Source: Clostridia bacterium (GTDB lineage Bacteria; Bacillota; Clostridia; Oscillospirales; Acutalibacteraceae). Taken from it: DNA of 64,000 nt. Positions 9,044-17,854 of the stretch are shown here, in pieces (the stretch's first letter is position 1; each line of letters begins with the position of its first letter). Under the pieces are notes generated by a model. That model worked only from the letters and a program-made list of their open reading frames with translations. It had not been told where the DNA came from and did no database searches. The position numbers and the translations under genes were made by a program. The DNA lies in contig JAUNLX010000002.1 of assembly GCA_030532035.1 (NCBI GenBank), positions 62,001-126,000 on the forward strand. Reading direction: 5' to 3'.

Positions 9044-10258
9044 TTGATAAAAGAAATAGAGTCAAAAATAAATAAAATTCTTTTAGAAAAAGATTTTACG
9101 GATTCAGAAGTTTTTTCCCTCATAAAAAAGGAAATTGATAAATCATCAAAAAAAGAATATCTGAGCATAGATCAAAAAATTGCTATGGCAGATAAAATTT
9201 ATAGTCGTATTAAAGGATTTGGAATTTTAGATGATTTACTTTCAGATGATACAGTCAGTGAAATTATGATAAATGGATACAATCGAATTTTTATAGAACA
9301 AAACGGTAAGCTTTTATTGTCTCCGTTACAATTTGAAAGTAAAAAACAACTGGAAGACATTGTTTTCAAAATGGTCGGAAAAGCTGGAAGAGAAATAAAT
9401 ACTGCAAATCCGATAGTAGATATTAGACTGTGTTCCGGAGAAAGAGTCAATGTTGTAATTGAGCCAGTTGTATCTACTGGACCTACGGTAACGATAAGAA
9501 AATTTCCTGAAAAAGCTATAAATGCAAAAGACTTAATAAAAAATAACACTGTTACCATTGAGGCTATGAATTTTTTGGAAAAATTAGTCAAAACCAAGTA
9601 CAACATTTTCATAAGCGGAGGAACAAGTGCAGGTAAAACAACTTTATTGAATGTATTGACGAATTTTATAGGAGAAAAAGAAAGAATAGTTCTAATTGAA
9701 GATTCCGCAGAAATAAGACTAAATTCAAAGATAAAAAACTATGTTTCTATGGAAGTCAGGCAGGTAAATTCTGCGGGAGTAGGAGAAATTACGGTTAGAG
9801 ATTTAATTAAAACTTCACTTAGAATGCGACCAGAAAGAATAATTGTTGGCGAAGTGCGAGGAGCAGAAGCCATAGATATGTTGCAAGCTATGAATACAGG
9901 ACATGAAGGATCTATGTCAACAGGTCATTCAAATTCTGCAAATGATATGTTTTCGAGACTTGAAACTATGATTTTACAAAGTTACGACAATATTCCACTC
10001 ATTGCAATTAAAGATATGATTGCAAGCTCTATTGATATAGTTGTTCACATCTCCAGAATGAGAGATTTTTCTAGACATATTACTGAGATTAGTGAAGTAA
10101 CGGGTCATCAAAATGGGAAAATATCCTTAAATCCGATTTATCTTTTTAAGGAAGATGAAAAATCTAAAATCGATAAGGTGAGCGGAAAACTTGTTAGAAC
10201 AGATAGACCGTTTATAAATGATTTTAAATTAAAGTTGGGAGGTTTTTATGAAAATTAA
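9044..10258 (+). CDS. tadA: TadA/CpaF pilus assembly ATPase
   Basis: A type II/IV secretion hexameric ATPase powering Tad pilus extension. Walker A is FISGGTSAGKTTLLNVL (about residue 190), the Asp box and Walker B region include RIIVGEVRGAEAIDML, and the His box is GHEGSMSTGHSNSA. The N-terminal domain (FGILDDLLSDDTVSEIMING) is characteristic of the CpaF branch. Length (404 aa) is normal for Gram-positive members. It starts at TTG after GAGGTGA and overlaps tadB by 11 bp. Confidence 0.95.
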   Translation: MIKEIESKINKILLEKDFTDSEVFSLIKKEIDKSSKKEYLSIDQKIAMADKIYSRIKGFGILDDLLSDDTVSEIMINGYNRIFIEQNGKLLLSPLQFESKKQLEDIVFKMVGKAGREINTANPIVDIRLCSGERVNVVIEPVVSTGPTVTIRKFPEKAINAKDLIKNNTVTIEAMNFLEKLVKTKYNIFISGGTSAGKTTLLNVLTNFIGEKERIVLIEDSAEIRLNSKIKNYVSMEVRQVNSAGVGEITVRDLIKTSLRMRPERIIVGEVRGAEAIDMLQAMNTGHEGSMSTGHSNSANDMFSRLETMILQSYDNIPLIAIKDMIASSIDIVVHISRMRDFSRHITEISEVTGHQNGKISLNPIYLFKEDEKSKIDKVSGKLVRTDRPFINDFKLKLGGFYEN

Positions 10259-10949
10259 ATTATTTCTCATCTTTATATCATGTTTTCTGCTATCTGCTTT
10301 TTGCCTATATTCTTTATTTGAAAATATCTATATAAGCCTTGTTGGGACAATAGTTTGTGGAATTTTACTTATGAAAAGCGTGGTTCAAACTTTACATAAA
10401 AAACAACAAAATGTTCTAAGACTTCAATTTGTAGATTTTTTAGATTTTATAAATTCTTCAATACTTGCAGGAAACAATACATTTATATCATTACATCAAG
10501 TACATAATGAAATGGTGAGAATGCATGGAGATAAAAGTTTGATAGCAAGAGAGAGCTTAAAAATAAAAAGAGGCTTAGACAATTCTGTAACACCGGAACA
10601 ATTATTGACAGATATGGGTAATAATTGCGGCGTAGAGGAAATAGAAATTTTTGCTGATGCTTTTCACATCTGTAATCGAAATGGCGGCAATATCGCAAAG
10701 TTAATTTTTGACAGCAAAAAAGTTATAAGTGAAAAAATACAAACGGAAAACGAGATAAGCACGATTTTGGCATCATCTAAAAATGAAGTATATTTACTTT
10801 TTATTATGCCTTTTATAGTAAGTCTGGCTATGAAGTATTTGCTGAATTATACAGTAGATAATATGAGTTTGATAGTGAGAATAATAGCGGAAATCATCTT
10901 TGTTTTTTCGTTTTACATAGGTCAGAGGATAACGGATTTTAAGATATGA
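10248..10949 (+). CDS. tadB: TadB-like inner membrane platform protein
   Basis: A T2SSF-domain protein of 233 residues: two N-terminal hydrophobic helices, a cytoplasmic helical domain (LRLQFVDFLDFINSSILAG through GGNIAKLIFDSKKVI), then two C-terminal helices. It forms the membrane platform with TadC, on which TadA acts. Overlaps with both neighbours (11 bp upstream, 4 bp downstream) show translational coupling. Confidence 0.85.
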   Translation: MKIKLFLIFISCFLLSAFCLYSLFENIYISLVGTIVCGILLMKSVVQTLHKKQQNVLRLQFVDFLDFINSSILAGNNTFISLHQVHNEMVRMHGDKSLIARESLKIKRGLDNSVTPEQLLTDMGNNCGVEEIEIFADAFHICNRNGGNIAKLIFDSKKVISEKIQTENEISTILASSKNEVYLLFIMPFIVSLAMKYLLNYTVDNMSLIVRIIAEIIFVFSFYIGQRITDFKI

Positions 10950-11809
10950 TTAATTTTTATATGGTTTTACTCTGCCAAATTTTAGCAACCTTACTGTTAT
11001 TGTTTTTTATAATGGCAGAAAAAAATAATTCTAATCAAATAAAAACAGAAGAAAAAATTTTTCTTCTGAGAGACAGCTTTTTTATAGGAGATTTTTTGAT
11101 AAATAGATTAGAAAAAACCTTTATTATACAAGCTTTAATAAAATTAAATTTTAATTTCCTAACTGACACGCTTAGTGCAGATGAAAAAAAACAAAAAGCA
11201 AAGACGATAGCTGCAGCACAGCTCAGTTATCTGCTGATTTTTCTTTACCTTTCTCTGCAAGTGGCGGCTCTATCTGAAAATTACAAAGTTATATTTTATA
11301 TAAATATCGTTTCAATCTTTTTGTGTTTATATATTAGTCTTTATTTTAATTTAGAAAAAAAGCGTCTTGCAGATGAAATTTATTCACAGCTACCGTCTAT
11401 TTATTTGAAATTTACTCTATTACTTGGTTCTGGAATCATTTTAAAAGAGGCGTGGAAAGAAGTTGCCTACAGTTCACAAGGCCAGTTTTACAAACTTATG
11501 CAGAAAACTGACAGAGAAATTGAAAATGGAAAAAGTTTTACTAAAGCCTTAGAGGACTTATCTAAAAATACAAGCAATCATGAAGTTAAAAAATTTGTCT
11601 TTCTTATTTTAGAAAACCTAAAAAAAGGTGGTGATAATCTGAGAGAAACTTTTTTAATGACATCGGGAGAAAATTTTGAATTAAAAAAACAGAGAGCAAA
11701 GAAGAAAGCGATAATAGCAGATCAAAAATTACTATATCCGATAATTTTAATGTTTTCGGGAATTATATTTATGATAATCGTACCGCTTTTTTCAGATATT
11801 GTGAAATGA
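10946..11809 (+). CDS. tadC: TadC-like inner membrane platform protein
   Basis: A second T2SSF protein, 287 residues, with an N-terminal membrane helix, a helix pair near residues 90-125, the F-domain (YSQLPSIYLKFTLLLGSGI through KKGGDNLRETFLM) and a C-terminal helix. It starts in an ATGA overlap with tadB, and the order tadA-tadB-tadC is the standard Tad arrangement. Confidence 0.82.
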   Translation: MINFYMVLLCQILATLLLLFFIMAEKNNSNQIKTEEKIFLLRDSFFIGDFLINRLEKTFIIQALIKLNFNFLTDTLSADEKKQKAKTIAAAQLSYLLIFLYLSLQVAALSENYKVIFYINIVSIFLCLYISLYFNLEKKRLADEIYSQLPSIYLKFTLLLGSGIILKEAWKEVAYSSQGQFYKLMQKTDREIENGKSFTKALEDLSKNTSNHEVKKFVFLILENLKKGGDNLRETFLMTSGENFELKKQRAKKKAIIADQKLLYPIILMFSGIIFMIIVPLFSDIVK

Positions 11810-11816
11810 GGTAAAT

Positions 11817-11987
11817 ATGAAAAGAAAAATTATGGAATTTATAAAAAATAACAGAGGGGAAACTAATATTATCGCTATCATTTTGATAATAATAGTCGTT
11901 ATAGCTTTAGTTGCTATTTTTGAAGGACAGATGGGTGAAGTTTTAACTGGTCTGTTCCAAAAAATGAGAGAGGGAATGGGCATTTAG
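11817..11987 (+). CDS. flp: Flp-type type IVb pilin (56 aa)
   Basis: A short gene, ATG at 11817, preceded by GAGGT. The 56-residue product has a basic leader (MKRKIMEFIKNNRG), then GETN followed by an uninterrupted hydrophobic stretch rich in Ile/Val and a short amphipathic end. That leader plus Glu-containing cleavage region plus hydrophobic helix layout is the Flp1-type pilin form, and it sits exactly between tadC and tadE. Cleavage after the Gly of RGE is inferred. Its stop TAG shares its G with the GTG start of the next gene. No prepilin peptidase gene is present in the window. This is probably the major pilus subunit. Confidence 0.85.
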   Translation: MKRKIMEFIKNNRGETNIIAIILIIIVVIALVAIFEGQMGEVLTGLFQKMREGMGI

Positions 11988-12451
11988 TGAAAGCTCTTAA
12001 AATTTATTTAAAGCAAAATTCAGGTGCCGCTGCCGTTGTCGAAATGACAATGATTTTACCCATAGTGATTAGTGTTTTGTTTTTCTTAATCACAATCAGT
12101 TTAACTGTAGGATATTATCTTTCCTGTTATTCTAATGCCGGAAAGATGATGACAAAACAAATTGAGCAGATAGAAAACGGAGAAAAAGGCAATATTGATA
12201 CACCTAATTTTGACTATGACTTACAAAGAGATAGAGAATTTTTATCCGAAAAAATTACAGTAACAGTTAACCGTGGAGCAATGAAAGACAGAGTTTATGG
12301 TAAAGCGATAAAAGGTGCTCGGGTTGTTGATCAAATGAATTTTGTAAAAGAAATTTTTGATAAATATCTTTCCGAAAACAAAACAAACAAATTGAAAGAA
12401 AAAATATTAAACACCAAAAACAAGGTGGTGAGTGGGGCATATGAAAAATAA
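11987..12451 (+). CDS. TadE-like pseudopilin
   Basis: A 154-residue protein starting at GTG that overlaps the flp stop by 1 nt. The N-terminal GAAAVVEMTMILPIVISVLF is the TadE signature: a small residue and Glu at the cleavage region followed by a membrane helix. The remainder is polar and extracytoplasmic. It is a probable minor pilin initiating or priming pilus assembly. Confidence 0.85.
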   Translation: MKALKIYLKQNSGAAAVVEMTMILPIVISVLFFLITISLTVGYYLSCYSNAGKMMTKQIEQIENGEKGNIDTPNFDYDLQRDREFLSEKITVTVNRGAMKDRVYGKAIKGARVVDQMNFVKEIFDKYLSENKTNKLKEKILNTKNKVVSGAYEK

Positions 12452-15032
12452 ATATGAGGGCAGCATATCTATATTCTTAACCTTGTGTTTACTTCCGATG
12501 GTTTTATGTGCGGGATTAATTATAGACGCCTTTAAGATTGCAACTGCTAAAACTCAAGTGGCTAACGCTGACGAACTTGCGTCTAACGCAATAGCGACAA
12601 TGTATGACAAGGATTTATACGAAACTTATGGACTTTTTGCAATAGATAAAAATAATATAGAACTTTCAACTTTGGGCGGATATTATTTCGGCGCAAATTT
12701 GTTGTCTACAAATGTCTCTTTTAATCAAAATTCATATAGCAGAAATTTTATTAACGGTATTTTTTCAAAAAAAATAAAAAATGACGGAAAAGACAATTTA
12801 ACAAATATAAGCCCTCAAGATTTTAATGTGACTTTTGATAAAATGTCCTCTATTTCCAATCCGACTATTTTTGAAAAACAAATCAAAGAACATATGAAAT
12901 TAAGAGGACCTCTGTATTTAAGCGAAGGTATTTTAGAAAAAGCAAATGTTATAAAAACAGCTAAAGACGCTGTTGATTTTAATAACAATCAGAAAAAAAG
13001 AATCAAAGAAGTAGAGGGCGAACTGAAAAATATCGAGACAATTTCGGAAAAAATAAACCCTCTGAGACAGTCAAATTTTTCAGAAGATCTCAAAATATTA
13101 AAATCAAATATAAATAATCCAAATGCAATTGAACTTGCTAAATTAAGAAACAAAATAAAAGCTCTTATGAAAGACATAGAGGATATAAAAAAACAAGCAC
13201 AAAAATATTATAGTAAAGAAAAAACATACGATAAATCTACAACCAAAAATTATGAAATACAGGTTATGGATAAAGATTATCTTAAAATTGTTGACGAAAA
13301 AGAGGCTTATTTATCGCTTATAAAATCTTGCGATCAAGACTTAACTTTTTTACGAAATTTATACAAAAAGTCGGCAATTAAAGATTTTACTTTGACTGAA
13401 AAAGATTTTATATACGATGATTTGAATGTAACTAAAAATCAAAATTTTATTCAAACAAATTTTTCTGCAACAGCAGAAGAAAAAAAGCAAGCAAAGGAAA
13501 TTGTTGATAACCTTAAAAACTTGGCAAAAGAAAAGGATAAAATTTTAGGAAAAAACAATAAAAATATAAATACATATATTTCTAAAGAAAAGAGAAATGC
13601 AATATATGGCTTTGTTAATTTGCCGGAAGAGCCTGCCAATGTAAGTCAAAACTTAATTTCAAAAATAAATATAGCGGGACAGAAAGCTTACGACAATTTA
13701 CTTGTTACAGAATATCTTTCAAAATTTTTTCCCTGTGAAACTGATGTTAAGGGAATTGATGGTAGATTTGGGGAAAGTGAGTATATTCTGTGGGGAAAGG
13801 AAAACTTAGATCAAAATATAGCTTTAACACAGTCTGCGATATTTGCTATTCGCCTTGCAGCCAACAGTTTATATATTTTTAGCAATCCACTAACAAGACA
13901 AAAAGCACTCGCCTTGGCTACTGCTCTTTCTTCAGCTGTAGGTATTGGATTACCAGCAGTGCAGTATATTATTTTGTTTACTTGGTCGGTAGCTGAATCA
14001 ATTATAGATTTAATTTCTTTGTCTAACGGAGACTGTGTTCCGATTTTTAAAAACTCAAAGACCCTTGCTCTTAGTCCTGAGGGAATAAATAAAATTGTCG
14101 GCAAAACTTTGAAAGATTTAAGAGCTAATAAAATTGACGATATTTATGATTATGTTACGAATCTTACGATGAAAAATATAGATAAAGCCGAAAAAACACT
14201 CTATGATTATTCAGATAATTTGATAGAGAGCAAAGCAGAACAAATTTTGTCATTTGTTGTAACCCCCGTTGAACAGAAAATAACATCTCTCGTTTACTTA
14301 GGTACCAACAAACTGACTCCAGCTCAAGCAGAGCAACAGATAAATAAAATTTTTGATTCACAGTTAAATAAAATATCGAACAACAAAAATAGCAAAGTAA
14401 CTCAAATTGTTTTACAAAAAACAAAGGCTGAATTCTCACAAAAATTGGGGCTGAGTATAAGTAATTTAAGGAAAGCAATATTAGAAAAAAATCAAAAATT
14501 AATAAATGAAGAAAAGTCAAAATTAGAAAAAATAAAAACGGAAATGGTAGAGAAAACAAAAAATCAGATTTATAAATTGACAAATCCAGTGATTGATGGT
14601 TTTCGCAATAATGTGAAAGAAATTATATTAAATAATAGAGAAAATATATGTGATTCATTAGATAATCAAATAAAAAATTTTCAAAAAAACATCTCAAAAA
14701 TTGAAACGGAAAAAGTTGTAGAAAGCACAAATGAATCTGGTGGGGGTTTGGGATTGACATATAAAGAATACTTGAAAATTTTTACTTATGTTTCATTAAA
14801 ATCGAATTCCAAAAAACAAAAAATGTTGTCAAGAGCCTCAGAGTGTATTGACATAAATATGAGAACAAAGATTTCTTCATTTAATGTAGTTTCACATTAT
14901 ACGAGTTGGAGTGACACTGTGTCCGTTAATGTAAACACAATTTTTATAAGTATGTTTGACAAAAAATATCGTGGAAATCAAAACGCAAATAATTTTTATC
15001 GCTTGAATGATAAGTTTCTGAGGAGTTTTTAA
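12441..15032 (+). CDS. large Tad-associated protein, DUF5702-like
   Basis: 863 residues. The N-terminus (KYEGSISIFLTLCLLPMVL) is a single pilin-like membrane helix, followed by TADG-like text (ANADELASNAIATMYDKDL, YETYGLFAI) seen in DUF5702/TadG-type proteins. The middle (about 170-420) and the part after about 560 are long Lys/Glu-rich probable coiled coils, with a hydrophobic pair near residues 455-515. I chose ATG 12441; a GTG at 12432 is the alternative. It overlaps the TadE gene by 11 bp. Likely a large surface or scaffold component of the pilus; the role is not established. Confidence 0.75.
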   Translation: MKNKYEGSISIFLTLCLLPMVLCAGLIIDAFKIATAKTQVANADELASNAIATMYDKDLYETYGLFAIDKNNIELSTLGGYYFGANLLSTNVSFNQNSYSRNFINGIFSKKIKNDGKDNLTNISPQDFNVTFDKMSSISNPTIFEKQIKEHMKLRGPLYLSEGILEKANVIKTAKDAVDFNNNQKKRIKEVEGELKNIETISEKINPLRQSNFSEDLKILKSNINNPNAIELAKLRNKIKALMKDIEDIKKQAQKYYSKEKTYDKSTTKNYEIQVMDKDYLKIVDEKEAYLSLIKSCDQDLTFLRNLYKKSAIKDFTLTEKDFIYDDLNVTKNQNFIQTNFSATAEEKKQAKEIVDNLKNLAKEKDKILGKNNKNINTYISKEKRNAIYGFVNLPEEPANVSQNLISKINIAGQKAYDNLLVTEYLSKFFPCETDVKGIDGRFGESEYILWGKENLDQNIALTQSAIFAIRLAANSLYIFSNPLTRQKALALATALSSAVGIGLPAVQYIILFTWSVAESIIDLISLSNGDCVPIFKNSKTLALSPEGINKIVGKTLKDLRANKIDDIYDYVTNLTMKNIDKAEKTLYDYSDNLIESKAEQILSFVVTPVEQKITSLVYLGTNKLTPAQAEQQINKIFDSQLNKISNNKNSKVTQIVLQKTKAEFSQKLGLSISNLRKAILEKNQKLINEEKSKLEKIKTEMVEKTKNQIYKLTNPVIDGFRNNVKEIILNNRENICDSLDNQIKNFQKNISKIETEKVVESTNESGGGLGLTYKEYLKIFTYVSLKSNSKKQKMLSRASECIDINMRTKISSFNVVSHYTSWSDTVSVNVNTIFISMFDKKYRGNQNANNFYRLNDKFLRSF

Positions 15033-15033
15033 T

Positions 15034-16281
15034 GTGTGCAAAGATAACAGAGGAAATTATACCGTTGAATCTATTTTGACTCTTACTATTTTTATTGTAT
15101 TTTTTTCAGTTTTATTGTCCTTTGCATACATAATCAAAACAGAGAGCATAATTCAAAATGCTATTTCTCAATCTGCAAAAGAAATTTCTATGTATTTGCA
15201 AATAGCAGATCAATATGTGGTTTTGAATACAGATGTCAATGGAGATGAAAGAACAGACCAATTGATTGGTAATATCTATGAAATGTCTGATTTAGTGCAA
15301 AGTGATTTAAATGATATTAAAAATTTGAATGATATAGAGGGTATTTTAGAATATAGCAAAAAGTTGTCTGAAAATAAGGAAAATTATCTTTCTGTTTCTA
15401 AGTCTATATCTGAAAAGTACAAAAATATTTGTGATAATCCCGCAGCGACAATTAAAACTTTGAGCTTGATGAGTGCAAAACAAATAAGTAATGAAACTGC
15501 AAATCTTATTATTGCTCCTTTAATTTGTAAAAATATTTCAAAGCAATATTTAAATGGAGCAAAGTCAATAGATAAATATCTTATAAAACAGGGAATAGAA
15601 AATGGATTTGATGGAATAGATTTTTCAATGTCAAATTTTTTAGCAGATCAACAGAGCGTCAATATCGTAGTGTCATATAAATTAAAGCCATTTGGAATTG
15701 TAAGTTCAAAGAAAACTTATAATATAAGGCAAGCGGCGTCTACAAAAGCCTGGGTTCAAACTGATGATTTATCAAAGCTTATAGAGAATTTTTCAATTTG
15801 GAATTTACATAATTTTCAGAGAGGCAAAATATTTGTCAAAAAATTTAAATCAAATTCCGAAATTGTGCCCGTAAAGGAAGGGCAGGGAATAGACGGATAT
15901 AAAAATAAAGGCGACAACATTTATTTATATGAAGTCTTTTCTATCAACTTGTTTGCAGAAACCTACTCTTCCTTTCACGATATAAATTCTACTGAAAATG
16001 CAAAAAACTATGTTTTGAAAACAACAGAGGTAAAAAAACACCTTATTCATCTGTCAAATAAGTTCAATAAAGATATAAAGCAGGCTAAAAAAATAACGAC
16101 AGCTGACGGACAAGAAATAAATATAGAAAAAGTTCCATCAAAAATTATGGTTATTTATTTGCCAGAAGAAGTACAGAACAATCAAGGAATGTTACAACAG
16201 CTAAAGGAAATTGAAAGCGAAATTTCAAATAAAAAGGGAGTTAAAATAGTATGGATATATTCTCAAAAAGCTTTAAATTAA
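15034..16281 (+). CDS. TadE/TadG-like pilus protein, 415 aa
   Basis: GTG start 9 nt after AGGAG. The N-terminus DNRGNYTVESILTLTIFIVFF has the pseudopilin pattern, with Glu at the expected position followed by a membrane helix. The rest (about 370 residues) is extracytoplasmic and polar, with no recognised domain; the last 60 residues (KIMVIYLPEEVQ, GVKIVWIYSQ) form beta-alpha-like segments. Third pilin-like protein of the operon. It overlaps the next gene by 31 bp in another frame. Confidence 0.72.
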   Translation: MCKDNRGNYTVESILTLTIFIVFFSVLLSFAYIIKTESIIQNAISQSAKEISMYLQIADQYVVLNTDVNGDERTDQLIGNIYEMSDLVQSDLNDIKNLNDIEGILEYSKKLSENKENYLSVSKSISEKYKNICDNPAATIKTLSLMSAKQISNETANLIIAPLICKNISKQYLNGAKSIDKYLIKQGIENGFDGIDFSMSNFLADQQSVNIVVSYKLKPFGIVSSKKTYNIRQAASTKAWVQTDDLSKLIENFSIWNLHNFQRGKIFVKKFKSNSEIVPVKEGQGIDGYKNKGDNIYLYEVFSINLFAETYSSFHDINSTENAKNYVLKTTEVKKHLIHLSNKFNKDIKQAKKITTADGQEINIEKVPSKIMVIYLPEEVQNNQGMLQQLKEIESEISNKKGVKIVWIYSQKALN

Positions 16282-17570
16282 ACAAGCGAAAAAAAGTTAT
16301 ATTAGTTTTATCATTTATTTTACTGTTTTTTTGGACAACTATTTTGGCAACTAATGGTCATAGCGAATTGAGATACAGAAATCTTATTAAAAAAGCTGAA
16401 AATTTTGAAAATCAAAAAATTTACTACGACGCACAAAATATTTATATTGAAGCTTTTGAAAAAAGACCGTCAGAAAAATTGGCATTTAAGATAGCTGATT
16501 TAAGTTTATTAAACGATGACGAAAAATCATTTATAAAATTTTGCGACTATATTATAAGCAAAGGGCAGAAGAAAGATGAGGCCCGCATAAAGAAAGCTAA
16601 TTTTTATTATTCAAATGAACAATATAGTGAGTGTTATAAAGAAATTCAAAAAATAAAAAATCTTAAAAATAATCAAAGAGCCAAAGATTTAGACTATCTT
16701 TTAGACGGCAAATATTATATTAAATATTTGCCATATACACAGGGTAATCGCTTGATAGAAACAGAGGACAAGTCTTATTTTACTGTACTTAAAAGAGATG
16801 AGGTTTGTTTAATTGATGAAAAATCTAATGTTCTATTGTCGAATTTTAAAAAATTAGGAGATATACATGCGGATAAAAAATTGATTGCTGGATATAAAGA
16901 TTCTAATTACTCATATTATGATTTTAACGGAAATAGAAGATATAAAAATTTAGATGTCGATTACTTAGGCAGATATTCAGAAGTTGTACCGACAATGAAA
17001 GAAAACAAATTTTCTTTTTTGAATACTCAAACCGGAAAGAATTTTGGCGAATATTTATTTGCATCCAATTTTTCTGATAAAAGAGCGGTTATCTTAAAGG
17101 AGAACCATTGGTCAGTTGTTGATTTTTCTGGAAAAATTGTAAAAAATCTTGAAGTAAAAGACTTTAGATTTAACAACAACGATTTTGAAAATTATGGATA
17201 TATAATAATGAAAACAGATAAATTTTATATTTACGATAAAAAGTTCAATAAAATCTGTGATATACCCTTTGATGATATTTTGCCTTTATTAGAAAAAGAC
17301 GGTTATTTTGCGGCAAAGAAAAATCATAAATGGGGTCTGATAGACGCCAAGGGTAAAACAATAGTTGATTTTAAGTATGATAATTTACACTCGTCCAAAC
17401 TGGGATATGCCTGTGCTATGAAAAATGGGAAATGGGGATACATTAAGACTGACGGAAGAGAAGTTATTGATTTTGATTTTGAATCTGCAACTGATTTGTC
17501 TAAAAATGGAAAAGCTATAGTAAATAAAGACGGCTCCTGTATTATGATTACACTGTGCAAAAAACTATAG
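16251..17570 (+). CDS. membrane-anchored TPR-like plus WG-repeat protein
   Basis: 439 residues: one N-terminal membrane helix (about 17-34), a helical TPR-like stretch (about 40-150), then beta repeats from about 170 to the end. The repeats end in clear WG units: HKWGLIDAKGKTIVDFKYD and GKWGYIKTDGREVIDFDFE. WG repeats are surface-associated beta structures common in Clostridia. The 31-bp overlap with the upstream gene ties it to the Tad operon, so an accessory role in pilus assembly or surface binding is plausible but inferred. Confidence 0.75.
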   Translation: MDIFSKSFKLNKRKKVILVLSFILLFFWTTILATNGHSELRYRNLIKKAENFENQKIYYDAQNIYIEAFEKRPSEKLAFKIADLSLLNDDEKSFIKFCDYIISKGQKKDEARIKKANFYYSNEQYSECYKEIQKIKNLKNNQRAKDLDYLLDGKYYIKYLPYTQGNRLIETEDKSYFTVLKRDEVCLIDEKSNVLLSNFKKLGDIHADKKLIAGYKDSNYSYYDFNGNRRYKNLDVDYLGRYSEVVPTMKENKFSFLNTQTGKNFGEYLFASNFSDKRAVILKENHWSVVDFSGKIVKNLEVKDFRFNNNDFENYGYIIMKTDKFYIYDKKFNKICDIPFDDILPLLEKDGYFAAKKNHKWGLIDAKGKTIVDFKYDNLHSSKLGYACAMKNGKWGYIKTDGREVIDFDFESATDLSKNGKAIVNKDGSCIMITLCKKL

Positions 17571-17572
17571 TT

Positions 17573-17761
17573 ATGACAAGGCGGGAAAAATTGCAAACGG
17601 CAAAATTATATTTAGACAGACTCTCTTTTGGTCAAGATCCAATCAGTGGAAAAGATTTACCAAATAATTCTCTTTTTGATGATAAAAATATTATGGAAAC
17701 TTTTAAATTTTTATCTTATGAAGTAGAAAAACTTATTTGTGTTTGCAAAAAGCCGAAATAA
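17573..17761 (+). CDS. small hypothetical protein, 62 aa
   Basis: ATG at 17573, 2 nt after the WG-repeat stop (an in-frame GTG at 17555 is the alternative). The soluble product has a helical N-terminus (RREKLQTAKLYLDRLSFG), a central QDPISGKDLPNNSLF loop, and a C-terminal helix with CVCKK. Small Firmicutes proteins with a similar NP-I-TG-E/K-P loop exist, but I know of no function. Last gene of the Tad operon. Confidence 0.55.
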   Translation: MTRREKLQTAKLYLDRLSFGQDPISGKDLPNNSLFDDKNIMETFKFLSYEVEKLICVCKKPK

Positions 17762-17793
17762 AGAGAATGAAAGCCTGAGATAGTTGAGTTTTC

Positions 17794-17822
17794 TTGACTT
17801 TTTGAGTCCGCTATATTAAGAT
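17794..17822 (+). promoter_or_regulatory. candidate promoter of glyQS
   Basis: TTGACT (17794-17799), 17 bp, TAAGAT (17817-17822). The remaining leader is only about 25 nt, too short for a T-box. Confidence 0.55.
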
Positions 17823-17854
17823 TTCTATTGTATTTACTTACATAGGGGGATTAA

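Noticed and set aside
17762-17854. T-box riboswitch before glyQS
   Set aside because: The transcribed leader would be about 25 nt, with no stem I or T-box sequence.
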